From Pyrocephalus nanus (Eukaryota > Chordata > Aves > Passeriformes > Tyrannidae): a stretch of 64,000 bases of DNA. Positions 37,415 to 46,400 of this stretch are shown piece after piece. The DNA lies in assembly GCA_038380795.1 (NCBI GenBank), contig CM076259.1, positions 73,466,200 to 73,530,199 on the forward strand, written 5' to 3'. Each line of letters opens with the position of its first letter. The first letter of the stretch is position 1. Under the pieces are notes generated by a model, which worked only from the letters and a program-made list of their open reading frames with translations, was not told the DNA's origin and searched no databases. A program made the position numbers and the translations under genes.

Positions 37415-37811
37415 AGGCTGAGAAAGTTGGGGCTGTTCTGCCTGGAGAACAAAAGGTTCCATGGAGACCTCATATCAACTTTCTATACCTGTATGGGGCC
37501 TACACAGAAGCCAGAGAGGAACTCCGTCAGGAACTGCAGTGATAGGACAAGGAGTATTTTGGACAAACAGAAAGGGGGGAAATTTAGGTTAGATATTAGG
37601 AAGTAATGTTTTACTATGAGGGTGGTGGGAAACTGCAACAGGTTGCCCAGGGAGGTTGTGCATGTCCCAACCCTGGCAATGTTCAAAGAGAGGTTAAATA
37701 AGTACTTGAGCAACCTGGTCTAGTGGGAGGTATCCCTGCCAATGCCACGAGGGTTTGAGACTACGTGATCTTAAAGGTCCATTCCAGCCCCTTAACATTT
37801 TATGATTCTGT
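37415..37811 (+). mobile_element. CR1 LINE inserted into another CR1, opposite orientation
   Basis: A 397-bp CR1 3' end in plus orientation, from GCTGAGAAAGTTGGGGCTG through AGAACAAAAGGTTCCATGG and GGTTGCCCAGGGAGGTTGTG to the tail GATCTTAAAGGTCCATTCC and TTTATGATTCTGTG. It interrupts the minus-strand CR1 at 36760-38037. The outer element reads GGGTCATATTCAG on the left and TGTTGAGCTTCTC on the right, with the six bases ATTCAG/GTTGAG present on both sides (4 of 6 equal), consistent with a short, now mutated target-site duplication. Confidence 0.9.
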
Positions 37812-38037
37812 GTTGAGCTTCTCATCCAGCAACGCCCCCAAGTTCTTTTCCTCGGGGCTGCTTTCAATAACTTCTCCGCTCAGCCTATATTTGTGTTTGG
37901 GATTGTCCTGACACATGTGAAGAACCTTGCATCTGGCCTTAATGAACCTCATGATGTTCACACAGAGCCACCTTTCAAGCCTGTCACAGTCCCTCTGGAT
38001 GGCATCACTTCTTTCTAGTATTTTGAGATCTTACTTT
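37812..38037 (-). mobile_element. Outer CR1 LINE, 5' part (continuation of 36760-37414)
   Basis: Resumes the outer minus-strand CR1 at TTGAGCTTCTCATCCAGC. It runs through CACATGTGAAGAACCTTGCA and GATGGCATCACTTCTTTC (reverse transcriptase coding on the minus strand) and fades at about 38037. Confidence 0.88.
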
Positions 38038-38274
38038 GTTTGCTTTCACTATCAAAACTTTGAGATATTTGTAATTTGATCTACTAATTTAGCTCTAGAT
38101 ATATATCCAGTGTGGAAATATGTTGCTTTAGAATTTGACCGTGCAATAAATCAGTAATGAAGAGAAGAATAACTCTTCTCTCCCAGTCAAAACTTAAGTC
38201 TTTTAAACTGCATATGTGCAGTAGACAGATACACAGACCTGTGAAGTCATATAGTATATAGAATTAAAGACCCA

Positions 38275-38365
38275 TCAGATCATTTAGGTTGGAAAAGGTC
38301 TTTCAGGTGATCAGATCTAACTGTTAACCTAACACTGCCAAGTCTACCATTAATCCATGTCACTA
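38275..38365 (-). mobile_element. CR1 LINE 3'-tail fragment
   Basis: A ~90-bp minus-strand CR1 tail: AGATCATTTAGGTTGG, then TCTAACTGTTAACCTAACAC and TGCCAAGTCTACCATTAATC. Homology stops at about 38365. It is a different CR1 subfamily from the copy 240 bp to its left. Confidence 0.8.
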
Positions 38366-39764
38366 ATTCTCCATCCTGCCCCTTAACCCGTATCATGTAT
38401 GCAAGCTTATACTTCCTCATGGGACTGCTTTTCCTTTTCATGAAGGCTGAATCATTTCCTAAACAATCCACTGCATATAGAAATGTGATGGCCTCATTAC
38501 CTCCAGTATATTGCCTGGAATGAAAAATAACCCTCTCTTCTCTTCCATTTTAATGACCTTTGGGTGGTAGTGGTGGAGGGGAAATGTATTAGCATTGTTT
38601 TTTACATTTAGCACAATTGTCCCTGAACTTTATGTGGGTGAAGGGTGGTTCTTCATAGAAATTCCACACAGAAAGGAAGAATAATTGCAGCACCATAAAA
38701 AGACAGATAAAATCCCCAACCTGTATTTAATTAAAAACAAAGAAAAAAACAAGCCCAAAACAAAAAGTACTGAAAAGAAAAACTTCCTGCTTCTTTGCTT
38801 TCCCACATATTTTTAGGAAGAATTCTTCAGGCAGAATTTCTGATTACTCTGTGATGTTAAGGTAAGAATATTTAATATTTTTAGTTCCAAAAGATGAGAT
38901 ATGGTATCTAACACAGCTGGGAAATGTGAGTATTTTTCTTAATAAAAAAAATATCATTTGAAATTCAGAAATATTTTCCACATTACATAAATATACATTA
39001 TGTTACCTATTGAAATCAGTAAGTGATGGATTTTTATTGCTACCTTTATAATGAATTCAGAAAAAACATGGTCTCCATTAGAAGTCTATCCAGAACTTCA
39101 GGAATGATGCATCATCAATTCTGTGAGAATTTTACTTTTCCAGAAGAATATACCCCTGATTCACTCAGGCTGTTGCATCTGTAATGTATGTCTCTGGATC
39201 TATTCTGAGCCCCGTTAAATCACTTTGCTGGGTACAGAAGTATATATGAGTCAGGCTGTTGATCAGGCCCTGTGTTCTGGCAAAGATCATCAGGTAGATG
39301 CACAGACAGCCTTGAAGTCCCATTTAAACACTTCAAATAGACTGTAAGTGGGAGTTAAATGCCTTATAGCTTTCTGATGGCGTTTCACAGAGGGAATTAC
39401 ACTCTAAGTGAATGTACAGGCTTCCTGCATCTTTTATATAGTGTCAGGAATTCATAAGCTGCCTTTGTTCAGAGAATTTCTGAATCATTTTTCCACTGTA
39501 GACTTCTCATAGGAATTGTTTTGTGTCTCTAATACTGATAACTTATAAACAAACAGCTTTATACATGGATTTTTTTTTAAACAGTAATTACCAATTTATC
39601 ATTGTCAGAAGGTTAAAATATCATTCTCATTGTATCAACCCCTTATTAGTTTAACACAAAAAATAAGACAGAGTTATTTGTGGGATTTTTTTTTCCCTAG
39701 AAGCTAAGAGGTATATGATTTTACTCTCATTTGTCTCTGATCTCTCTCTGCTTTCACTTGTGTT
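38366..39764. other. Unique AT-rich DNA
   Basis: No gene or repeat recognised. Confidence 0.45.
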
Positions 39765-39990
39765 AGTTACTTCACCGTCATAGTAAAGAAGTATTCTCTT
39801 GCATTCAGATGGAATTTCAAGTGTTTAAACTTTTGCACGTTGCCTCTTGTCCTGTCAGTGGGCACCACTGAAAAAAGTCGGGCTTCTTTGTCTTCATTAC
39901 ATTCTGTAAGTGTTCAGTGTTTATACACATCTTCCCTAAGCCTTATCTTATCTTCTTCAGACTGAACAGTCCTAAGTCTCAGTCTTTCAT
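39765..39990 (-). mobile_element. CR1 LINE internal fragment
   Basis: Minus-strand CR1 without a tail. TTTGCACGTTGCCTCTTGTC, then CTGTCAGTGGGCACCACTG, TTATACACATCTTCCCTAAG and AGACTGAACAGTCC correspond to the last reverse transcriptase codons that precede the 3' untranslated end. It is old and degraded at both ends. Confidence 0.75.
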
Positions 39991-40390
39991 AGTGCATACT
40001 TAGCATATATGATATTAGAGGAGACAGAAAAGGGTCTGAATTCACTTTTATCTGTTTGTGCCCTACTTTAAGTAGAAGTTACATCTATGGCAAATTTATT
40101 CTATTTAAGGAGACAGTTCTCATTAAAAAGTTACTCATATGTTTAGATTCTGATAAAATATTGATTCACAAGCCAATATAGAGCCAAAACCCATTATAAA
40201 AGGAACTATTATATCATCATTTTCATGAATAGCAAAGTTTTTGAAATACAGATAAAATGTAGGAAGTTGTGTTTTGTTTCTTCTATTTCTATTTCTTACA
40301 ACTTTTAGAAATCCTATTCCTGGTTGAATTTTTTAGAGGTTTTAGAGGGTTTTTTTCCCAGTCAATAGCCATTGTACCTCATCAGATTTT

Positions 40391-40515
40391 ACAAAAAAAA
40401 AAAAAAAAAAAACAAAACACACACAAACACACACACACACACAAAACAAAACAAAAAAAAATCACAAAACCAAAACCAAAACAAAACAAAAACCCAAACA
40501 AACAAAAAACAAGCA
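40391..40515 (+). repeat. A-rich and CA-rich simple repeat
   Basis: A run of 19-20 A residues followed by CACACACAA-type and AAAACAAAAC-type repeats. It could be the decayed tail of a retroposed sequence, but nothing upstream is recognisable as a SINE or processed transcript. The 99-codon open frame over it is low complexity. Confidence 0.85.
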
Positions 40516-40997
40516 CATTAACTTTTGCTTGTAGTTGTTCAGGTAAGATTACCTTCTTATTCTGTTAATGAGATCTTACATGCAAGGATTCTGAGACTTA
40601 TTATTGTCAAGATACTTCTGACAAAATTAGAGAAATAGAAAAAACTCATCAAATCATGATTAACAACTTATTTCATGATGAGACGTATTAATTTATGTAA
40701 ACTACAAATAAATACCTCTGTTTCAGCTTTAATCAAGTTCATACTAATAAATGTGGGACTTGAGGCTTGCCTTTATGAATCTACACTCATCTATTAACGT
40801 AGTTACTAAGTCACCTCCACTGTGAGTTACACAGCAACTGTTTTTTAAACAAGCAAGCTTGACATCAGTAGTGCTTAGGGTATGTTAGGTCTCACGCTTG
40901 GTCCATTAGAATATAGGACTGGTTGAATTTTCAAAGTTTTGTGTCTCGTTTTCTGCTGTGATGTTTGTTAATATAGTGGCAATGATGTTAGTGCATG

Positions 40998-41330
40998 GAG
41001 TCATAAAATTATTTGGGTTGGAAGAGGCTTAAAGATCACACAGTTCAATCCCCATTAAATAGGCAAGGATATCTTTCACTAGATCAGGGTACTCAAACCC
41101 TCATCCCCTCTTATTTTGAACACTTCCAGTGATGGGGTATCCACAACCGATCTGGGCAACCTGTTTCAGTGTTTCACCACCCTCAGCATACAAAATTTTC
41201 CACCTTATGTCCTTTCTCAACATAGCCCCTTTAAGCTTAAAATCCTTCCTTCTTGTCCTGTCGCTGCATGTCTTATTAAAAGTCTGTCTCCATCTTTTTT
41301 ATAAGCCCCTTTTAAGTATTGAATAGAATT
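40998..41330 (-). mobile_element. Outer CR1 LINE, 3' part (split by a nested CR1)
   Basis: Minus-strand CR1 starting AGTCATAAAATTATTTGGGT with the usual tail and last codons (AGTGATGGGGTATCCACAAC and GGGCAACCTGTTTCAGTG). It breaks off in TTTTAAGTATTGAATAGAAT at 41329 and resumes at about 41450. Confidence 0.9.
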
Positions 41331-41448
41331 ACAGAATCACAGAATATGCTGTTAGAAGGGACCCACAAAGATCATTGAATTCAACTCCTAGGCCTGCACA
41401 GAAGCATCCCCAAGAGTCACACCATGTGCCTGAGAGCACTGTCCAAAC
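41331..41448 (-). mobile_element. Short CR1 tail inserted into another CR1
   Basis: A 118-bp minus-strand CR1 3' end, ACAGAATCACAGAATATGCT through GAAGGGACCCACAAAGATC to GCACTGTCCAAAC, of the same subfamily as the copy at 31850. It lies inside an older CR1 and is bordered by AATAGAAT (left) and AATAGGAAT (right), a near-perfect target-site duplication differing by one base. Confidence 0.9.
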
Positions 41449-41523
41449 AATAGGAATGAAATAAGGTCTTCCCAAAACCTTCTCTGCTCTAGGCTGAGCA
41501 ACCCCAACTCTCTCAGCCTTTCT
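41449..41523 (-). mobile_element. Outer CR1 LINE, 5' part (continuation of 40998-41330)
   Basis: Resumes with AATAAGGTCTTCCCAAAACC, then GAGCAACCCCAACTCTCTC, which directly continues the segment lost at 41330 when compared with the related copy at 37135-37170. Ends at about 41523. Confidence 0.88.
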
Positions 41524-41984
41524 CCGCATCAGACAGAAGCTCAGACAGCCATGTTCCCTCCTCCTCTTGGGCTGGCAGAGGTAGGAGGTCTCTAGTGCTG
41601 CACATACACCACACCTCCAGGTTCACAAGCACACACACATTTTTAGTTCCCCTGAGCACTGATGTGAACCCTGACCACCTGGATCCCAGACAGACAAGTG
41701 CACTAATGGACCCTATTCTACACATGGCCTTTTATACACTTTTCTTCCTATTGCCCATTTTGTCCTCCCTGGTCACCTTCCCTAAACACTGGGTGCCTGT
41801 GTCTACTTACAACTGAGACCCCTGCTCATTCTAGTTGCTGGCATGACAGTCTGGGGACACCTATATCCTTAGTCTGACTCTAACAGCTAGAGCCAAATCT
41901 ACTAGCTGATTAGGCCAGCAGCTGGCACTGAGTCCTTGCAACAGTGACACACATGGGATACAGGATGAGATTACCTAGAGAGAG
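41524..41984. other. Unclassified GC-richer segment, possible LTR fragment
   Basis: About 460 bp richer in GC than the window average, between a CR1 and an RTE-like fragment. It contains a TATA-like CCTTTTATACAC at about 41728. I do not recognise the family, and no LTR ends with a target-site duplication were found. Open frames here are short. Confidence 0.3.
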
Positions 41985-42790
41985 TATCATATCACCATTG
42001 GCAAAACAGAGCTCAAATCAGTCCAGCAGTTTAATTACCTGGGAAGCATCATCTCCTCGGACAGTAAGATTGATGCAGAGATAACAGGTTAGCAAAGGTG
42101 TACAGAGCTTTTGATAAACTCCATAAAGAGTGTGGTGAAACAAACACCTGAAGAAAAGTACAAAGATCAGTGTTTACTCCTTTATATGGATCTGAATCGT
42201 GGGTCATTTACCGCCACCACTTGCGTCTCTTAGAACGCTTCCATCAGCGCTGCCTCTGTACAATCCTAATCATAAATCCACTGGATGGATTATGTGACCA
42301 ACACGTCTGTCCTTGAACAGGCAGCAGTCACGAGCATTGAGGCCATGCTGCTGAGAACACAGCTGCGCTGGGCAGGGCACGTCTCCAGGATGCAGGACCA
42401 CTACCTCCCTAAGATCATGCTCTATGGGGAACTTGCCACTGGCTGCTGCAAGAGAGGAGCCCCGAAGAGGAGATACAAGGACTGCCTGAAACAATCCCTC
42501 AGCCTTGGCCGTATTGATCACTGCCATTGTTCTGCCCTGGCCTCCAATTGGGAGGCCTGGAGACACAGCATCTGTAACGCTGCTGCTGCTTTTGAGAACA
42601 CACGCAGGATCACTCTCGAGGAGAAAAGACAACGCAGAAAGAATCGCGTCTTGTCAATATCACCTGGGGAGTCTTTCTGCTGTGCCTTCTGCAACTGGAC
42701 TTGTCTATCTTGCATTGGCCTTTTCAGCCATCAGCACACTTGTAGCAAGCGTAGGTAGAGCCCTTCTCAAATCTTCGTTCGTGAAGCCTA
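41985..42790 (+). pseudogene. Decayed non-CR1 LINE reverse transcriptase (RTE-like) with C-terminal zinc finger
   Basis: The C-terminal part of a non-LTR retrotransposon polyprotein, in several frames. From 41985: TIGKTELKSVQQFNYLGSII, the 'YLGS-I' block that follows the reverse transcriptase palm in such elements; then a stop near 42090. At 42185-42280: LYGSESWVIYRHHLRLLERF followed by HQRCLCTIL. A frameshift near 42285 leads into a 157-codon frame (42285-42758): YVTNTSVLEQAAVTSIEAML, TQLRWAGHVSRMQDHYLPK, KRRYKDCLKQSL and TLEEKRQRRKNR. It ends in CCAFCNWTCLSCIGLFSHQHTC, a C2H2/C2HC-type finger with the C-x2-C and H-x3-C spacing seen. None of this resembles CR1. RTE-type LINEs, including the AviRTE elements of some birds, are the best guess at clade. 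At least one stop and two frameshifts make it nonfunctional. The endonuclease and catalytic core are missing. Confidence 0.8.
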
Positions 42791-43075
42791 GCCATGATGA
42801 CCTAGAGAGAGGGTTAAAAAACTGTAGAAAAAGACAGGGCAGTCTGCAGCTATCAGGTAGAGATCTCAGCTAGACAGGTGTACTGAGTATTCGTGTTTTA
42901 CATGCAACCGGCCCTTTTTTATAACATTTTCTGTCTTTATCCCACAGACTGCCTTGCCCTGCACATTGTCTCATCAGTTAACACAGCCACATTGATAACT
43001 TCCAATACCCTGGACCCTCCTTATTAGTTACAAAGTCCCAGGTGGCCTGTAGTACCTGAATAGCCCATTGATTCA
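42791..43075. other. Possible 3' untranslated part of the RTE-like element
   Basis: No clear end of the element, poly-A or short terminal repeat was found. The sequence loses its high GC by about 42900. Confidence 0.3.
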
Positions 43076-43446
43076 TGTGACTGAGGATGTTAGTTTCTTG
43101 TGTTAGTCTCCATCATGTTTGATTGCCAGTTTTGTGTCTGTATGTTTTGTTTATGGCTTCACCTTCTTCCACAGTATCCCCTTTGACAAGGTACTCCATC
43201 AGTTAATCTTACTGAAATAATTGTTCCCTAATTCCACATGCAATTCAGCTAGTGTGACTGAGCAGGCTTGGTTCTTGTTAGTGCCTATTACTGCCTCCCT
43301 TATCCTTGGTCAGTAAGATTTGTGCCCCTAAATGTTCTCATTTATGGCTTCCTCCTTTTCTTATTATCCCTTTTTTGCATTTAAATTACCCTTGATCACA
43401 TATCCTTAGAGGAATATTCACTCTCTCTTCCCACATGCCCTTCATA
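43076..43446 (+). repeat. Degenerate two-unit tandem repeat, about 180-197 bp per unit
   Basis: Unit 1 (43076-43248) and unit 2 (43253-43446) share words in the same order: TGTGACTGAG (43076 and 43253), TTTATGGCTTC (43150 and 43341), TATCCC (43175 and about 43366) and CCACATGC (43234 and 43431). The offset grows from 177 to 197 bp, so indels have built up. The nature is unknown; it may be a duplicated LINE 3' region or an old minisatellite. Confidence 0.5.
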
Positions 43447-46400
43447 GTATCACCATAACTGGACTACTATTACTAAATTTATTATATGTCAATTACACTT
43501 TTTTTAAAATTAACAAAAAGTTCTTTAGTTCATATATGACGTCTGTTCCACTTCTTGTCCATAACAAGATTGTGAGTGTAAAAGAGTTAGCATGCAAGAG
43601 ACAATGGTGTATATCGGTTATGCTTTTCTTCCTTTCTTTGCCCCTTACTAAAGTTCATTATATTTATATTATATTTAAATAGGTACTAGAAATATTTGGG
43701 GTGTTTCTCTTGCCTCACAAAAGGCTTTTCTAGATATAATCTCTACTTAGCTTTATGTAACTATCTAACTGTTAATTATCAAATGTAAATGACACAGAAA
43801 AATCTAATCTACCAAAACTCTGCGAATTAAAGCTCCTTTGTAAAAGGCTGCTTTTCATTTTTGAGCAACACTCTGATTCATAGTTTTTGAAAGAAATTTC
43901 AAGCAAGCTTTCATGCTTAAAGGAATGGAAAGAAAAGCAGTCAAGTGCCAGGCTGCTTTTTGAAAGACATATTCAAAAAGCTTTGGAAAGAGCGTTTCCA
44001 AATAAAACTTAATTTTAAACCAAATATTCTACATTGTTTTTCATGCTAATCATCCTATTTTCAGTCTATTATTATTATTATAAGGAAAGATAAAACAATA
44101 ATCATTGGAAAAGATAAAAATAGGCCAAAAGATAAAACTTTCTGTTAAATTTTTCTGCTCTCTTGACAAAATCTAGTTGTTACGATCTTGCTTAGTGAAA
44201 ATGTGAGTAACTGAATATAGGAGAAAGTGTATGACAGGGCAATGCAAGCAAGGAGGTAACCCATGATATCATCATGGAATGATTTGGCTGATCACCTTCC
44301 TGGTGCCTGGTTATAAACCCACACAATCACATAGTGTCATACCACCCTGCAACACACAGAAGCTGAGGACTCAAGGTGTTGGTGCTGAGCCCTGCCCAGA
44401 GCCTGACTCAGAGACTGGTGGGAGTGAGTCACATCTCCCCAGCCTGGGCTGGACTGACCTGCTGCTGTGATCACTGGAGCAGGTGTCAGTCATGTCAGTC
44501 ACCTGCAACAGTAACTGGTGCATATGCGTTTTGTGTGAGAGTGTCTGGGTGAGGGAAATGCTTTTCCTCATCCAACCTATGCCATTTCATAAATTCTGCT
44601 TGGCAATTTTCTTTTCCCTGAATGACAGTTAATAAATTAAAATTATTTGTCTTTACAGATCTTGACACACTTGGGGTGATTAAGTGAATTTTAGCTGATC
44701 TCAATTACATTTATGTCTTAATTACAGATAAAAAATAAACAGTTGCCTAACTTGAGATTTATACGCAGAGATACTAGCAGTAGGAAAAGTGGCCAGATAC
44801 AGAATACCTTTCCCAAGTAAAAAAAAAGATTGTCCACATATCCGACATGACATGAAGAATTTAAGAATTTTTGTTGATATAAAAAGAAAACTGTAGTAGA
44901 AAAAATAAAATATGACTTAAAAGGTAAATTAATAGCATTATTAAACTCAATAGCTGTTTCTAAATTAAGGGAAGATCTGTAGGATACCAAGTTTTTTTTC
45001 CTGTGTCTCTATATATTAGTAAACTAAACAAATCTTAAACTATTCTCTAGTACTGACACTAACTGGTAACATTCAGCATACAATACTGTTAAATTCTCTT
45101 GCCATCCCAAATCACAATCTCTACAAATTGTATATTGGAAAAGGTTAATGACTTGTGCTTGGCCCTGTCCAGGAATTGTTTGGGAAAGTTTGGGATGAAG
45201 GCATAGCAGAAACTGTTGCAGTAAATAACCAGGATAGCTAATTTTGTCTGGGTGCTGGGGTAGTGGCACTGTTTGTTTCATTCTTAGCTATATCAAGATC
45301 AAGGGAACTGCCAGAGCCTGCCAAGACTCCCTTCCAGACCACATCCTTGGGTGTCCTTTCCATGTGACAGAATGAGCCTCCTCACCTCTCCCTCATCTCC
45401 AGCAGAATTAGAATGACCAAGCCACTAGTATAAATACAAGCAGGAGTTCATTACTGTGTCTTAAAAATATATTTATACAGCTACTAATAAAGTTTTATTA
45501 ATAAAAATAAACTTTGTACATAGTTCCTATGTTTTCAAAAGTATGACTTCCACTGGTTTCAGATTTTTTGAACTTTATGAGAATCAGAAAAGCTATTATG
45601 CTACGTTTTTAATGCCTTCGTCATTCCTGGTAACAAATATGATTGAGACTGAATGCAGTATTTATTTGTAGTGAGATCTTGATGTCCAATGTTTTTACCG
45701 CTGCTAACTTTTCATGGAATGGAAATTGCTTGGGTATAATACTGGAAAAGTTCTGGAAAAGTTACTAATTTTTTAAGGAAATTTGGATAAGATGTAAATG
45801 CTTAGTGTATTAAATGAAATGGTTAAATACCACAGATTCTGTTCTTTTAAAGGAAAGAGACGACAGACGTTACATAAAGTTTTGGAACAAAGCATTTTAT
45901 TCCAGGAATTCTTGCTTACACAGAGCGTTTAAATGAATTATAGCCCAGCACCCCAAAATGCTATATTTTATGAATTGCAAATGCTCTATTTTAAGCAGGA
46001 CACTATTTTAATTACTTTTTTATTTAAGCATTTTGCAGAATTGTGAAGATGACAGGCTCATTATAGTGATTTTTTTTTTTTTCAAGCCAAAAATTGAACC
46101 AAACATGATAATTTGACTAAATTTTAGACATAAATATTTATTGGCTATTGTTTGGGTGTTTTTTTACAAAGCCACTTCTCCTTTAAATTAAAAAAAAAAA
46201 AAAATGATGCTTATCAAACATGCTTTACAGAGTAAGTGGTTAAAGTTCTTCACATCTCAAACCAATGAACATGCTAACTTACGCTCTAACTTTAAACATA
46301 TGATTTACCTCTCTAGTGAATCAACTTATGTATTGAAAGTTTAGTTTATGTTAACATGATTCTTATTTCTCTTGGCTTCAAAGGAAAAGAGACTAATCCC

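Noticed and set aside
40391..40515. Poly-A tail of a processed pseudogene
   Set aside because: Nothing upstream reads as a spliced transcript. The tract is a mixed A/CA simple repeat.
42285..42758. A possible host gene with a C2H2 finger
   Set aside because: The preceding blocks are reverse transcriptase-like and in another frame, and the region holds a stop and frameshifts. A decayed LINE is the simpler reading.
43076..43446. CRISPR-like array
   Set aside because: Only two degenerate units of nearly 200 bp in a vertebrate genome; no short regular repeats with spacers exist anywhere in the window.
44270..44640. GC-richer block that could be an LTR, a SINE or an exon
   Set aside because: No LTR ends, no tRNA-like A and B boxes, no second copy in the window and no open frame with a domain.
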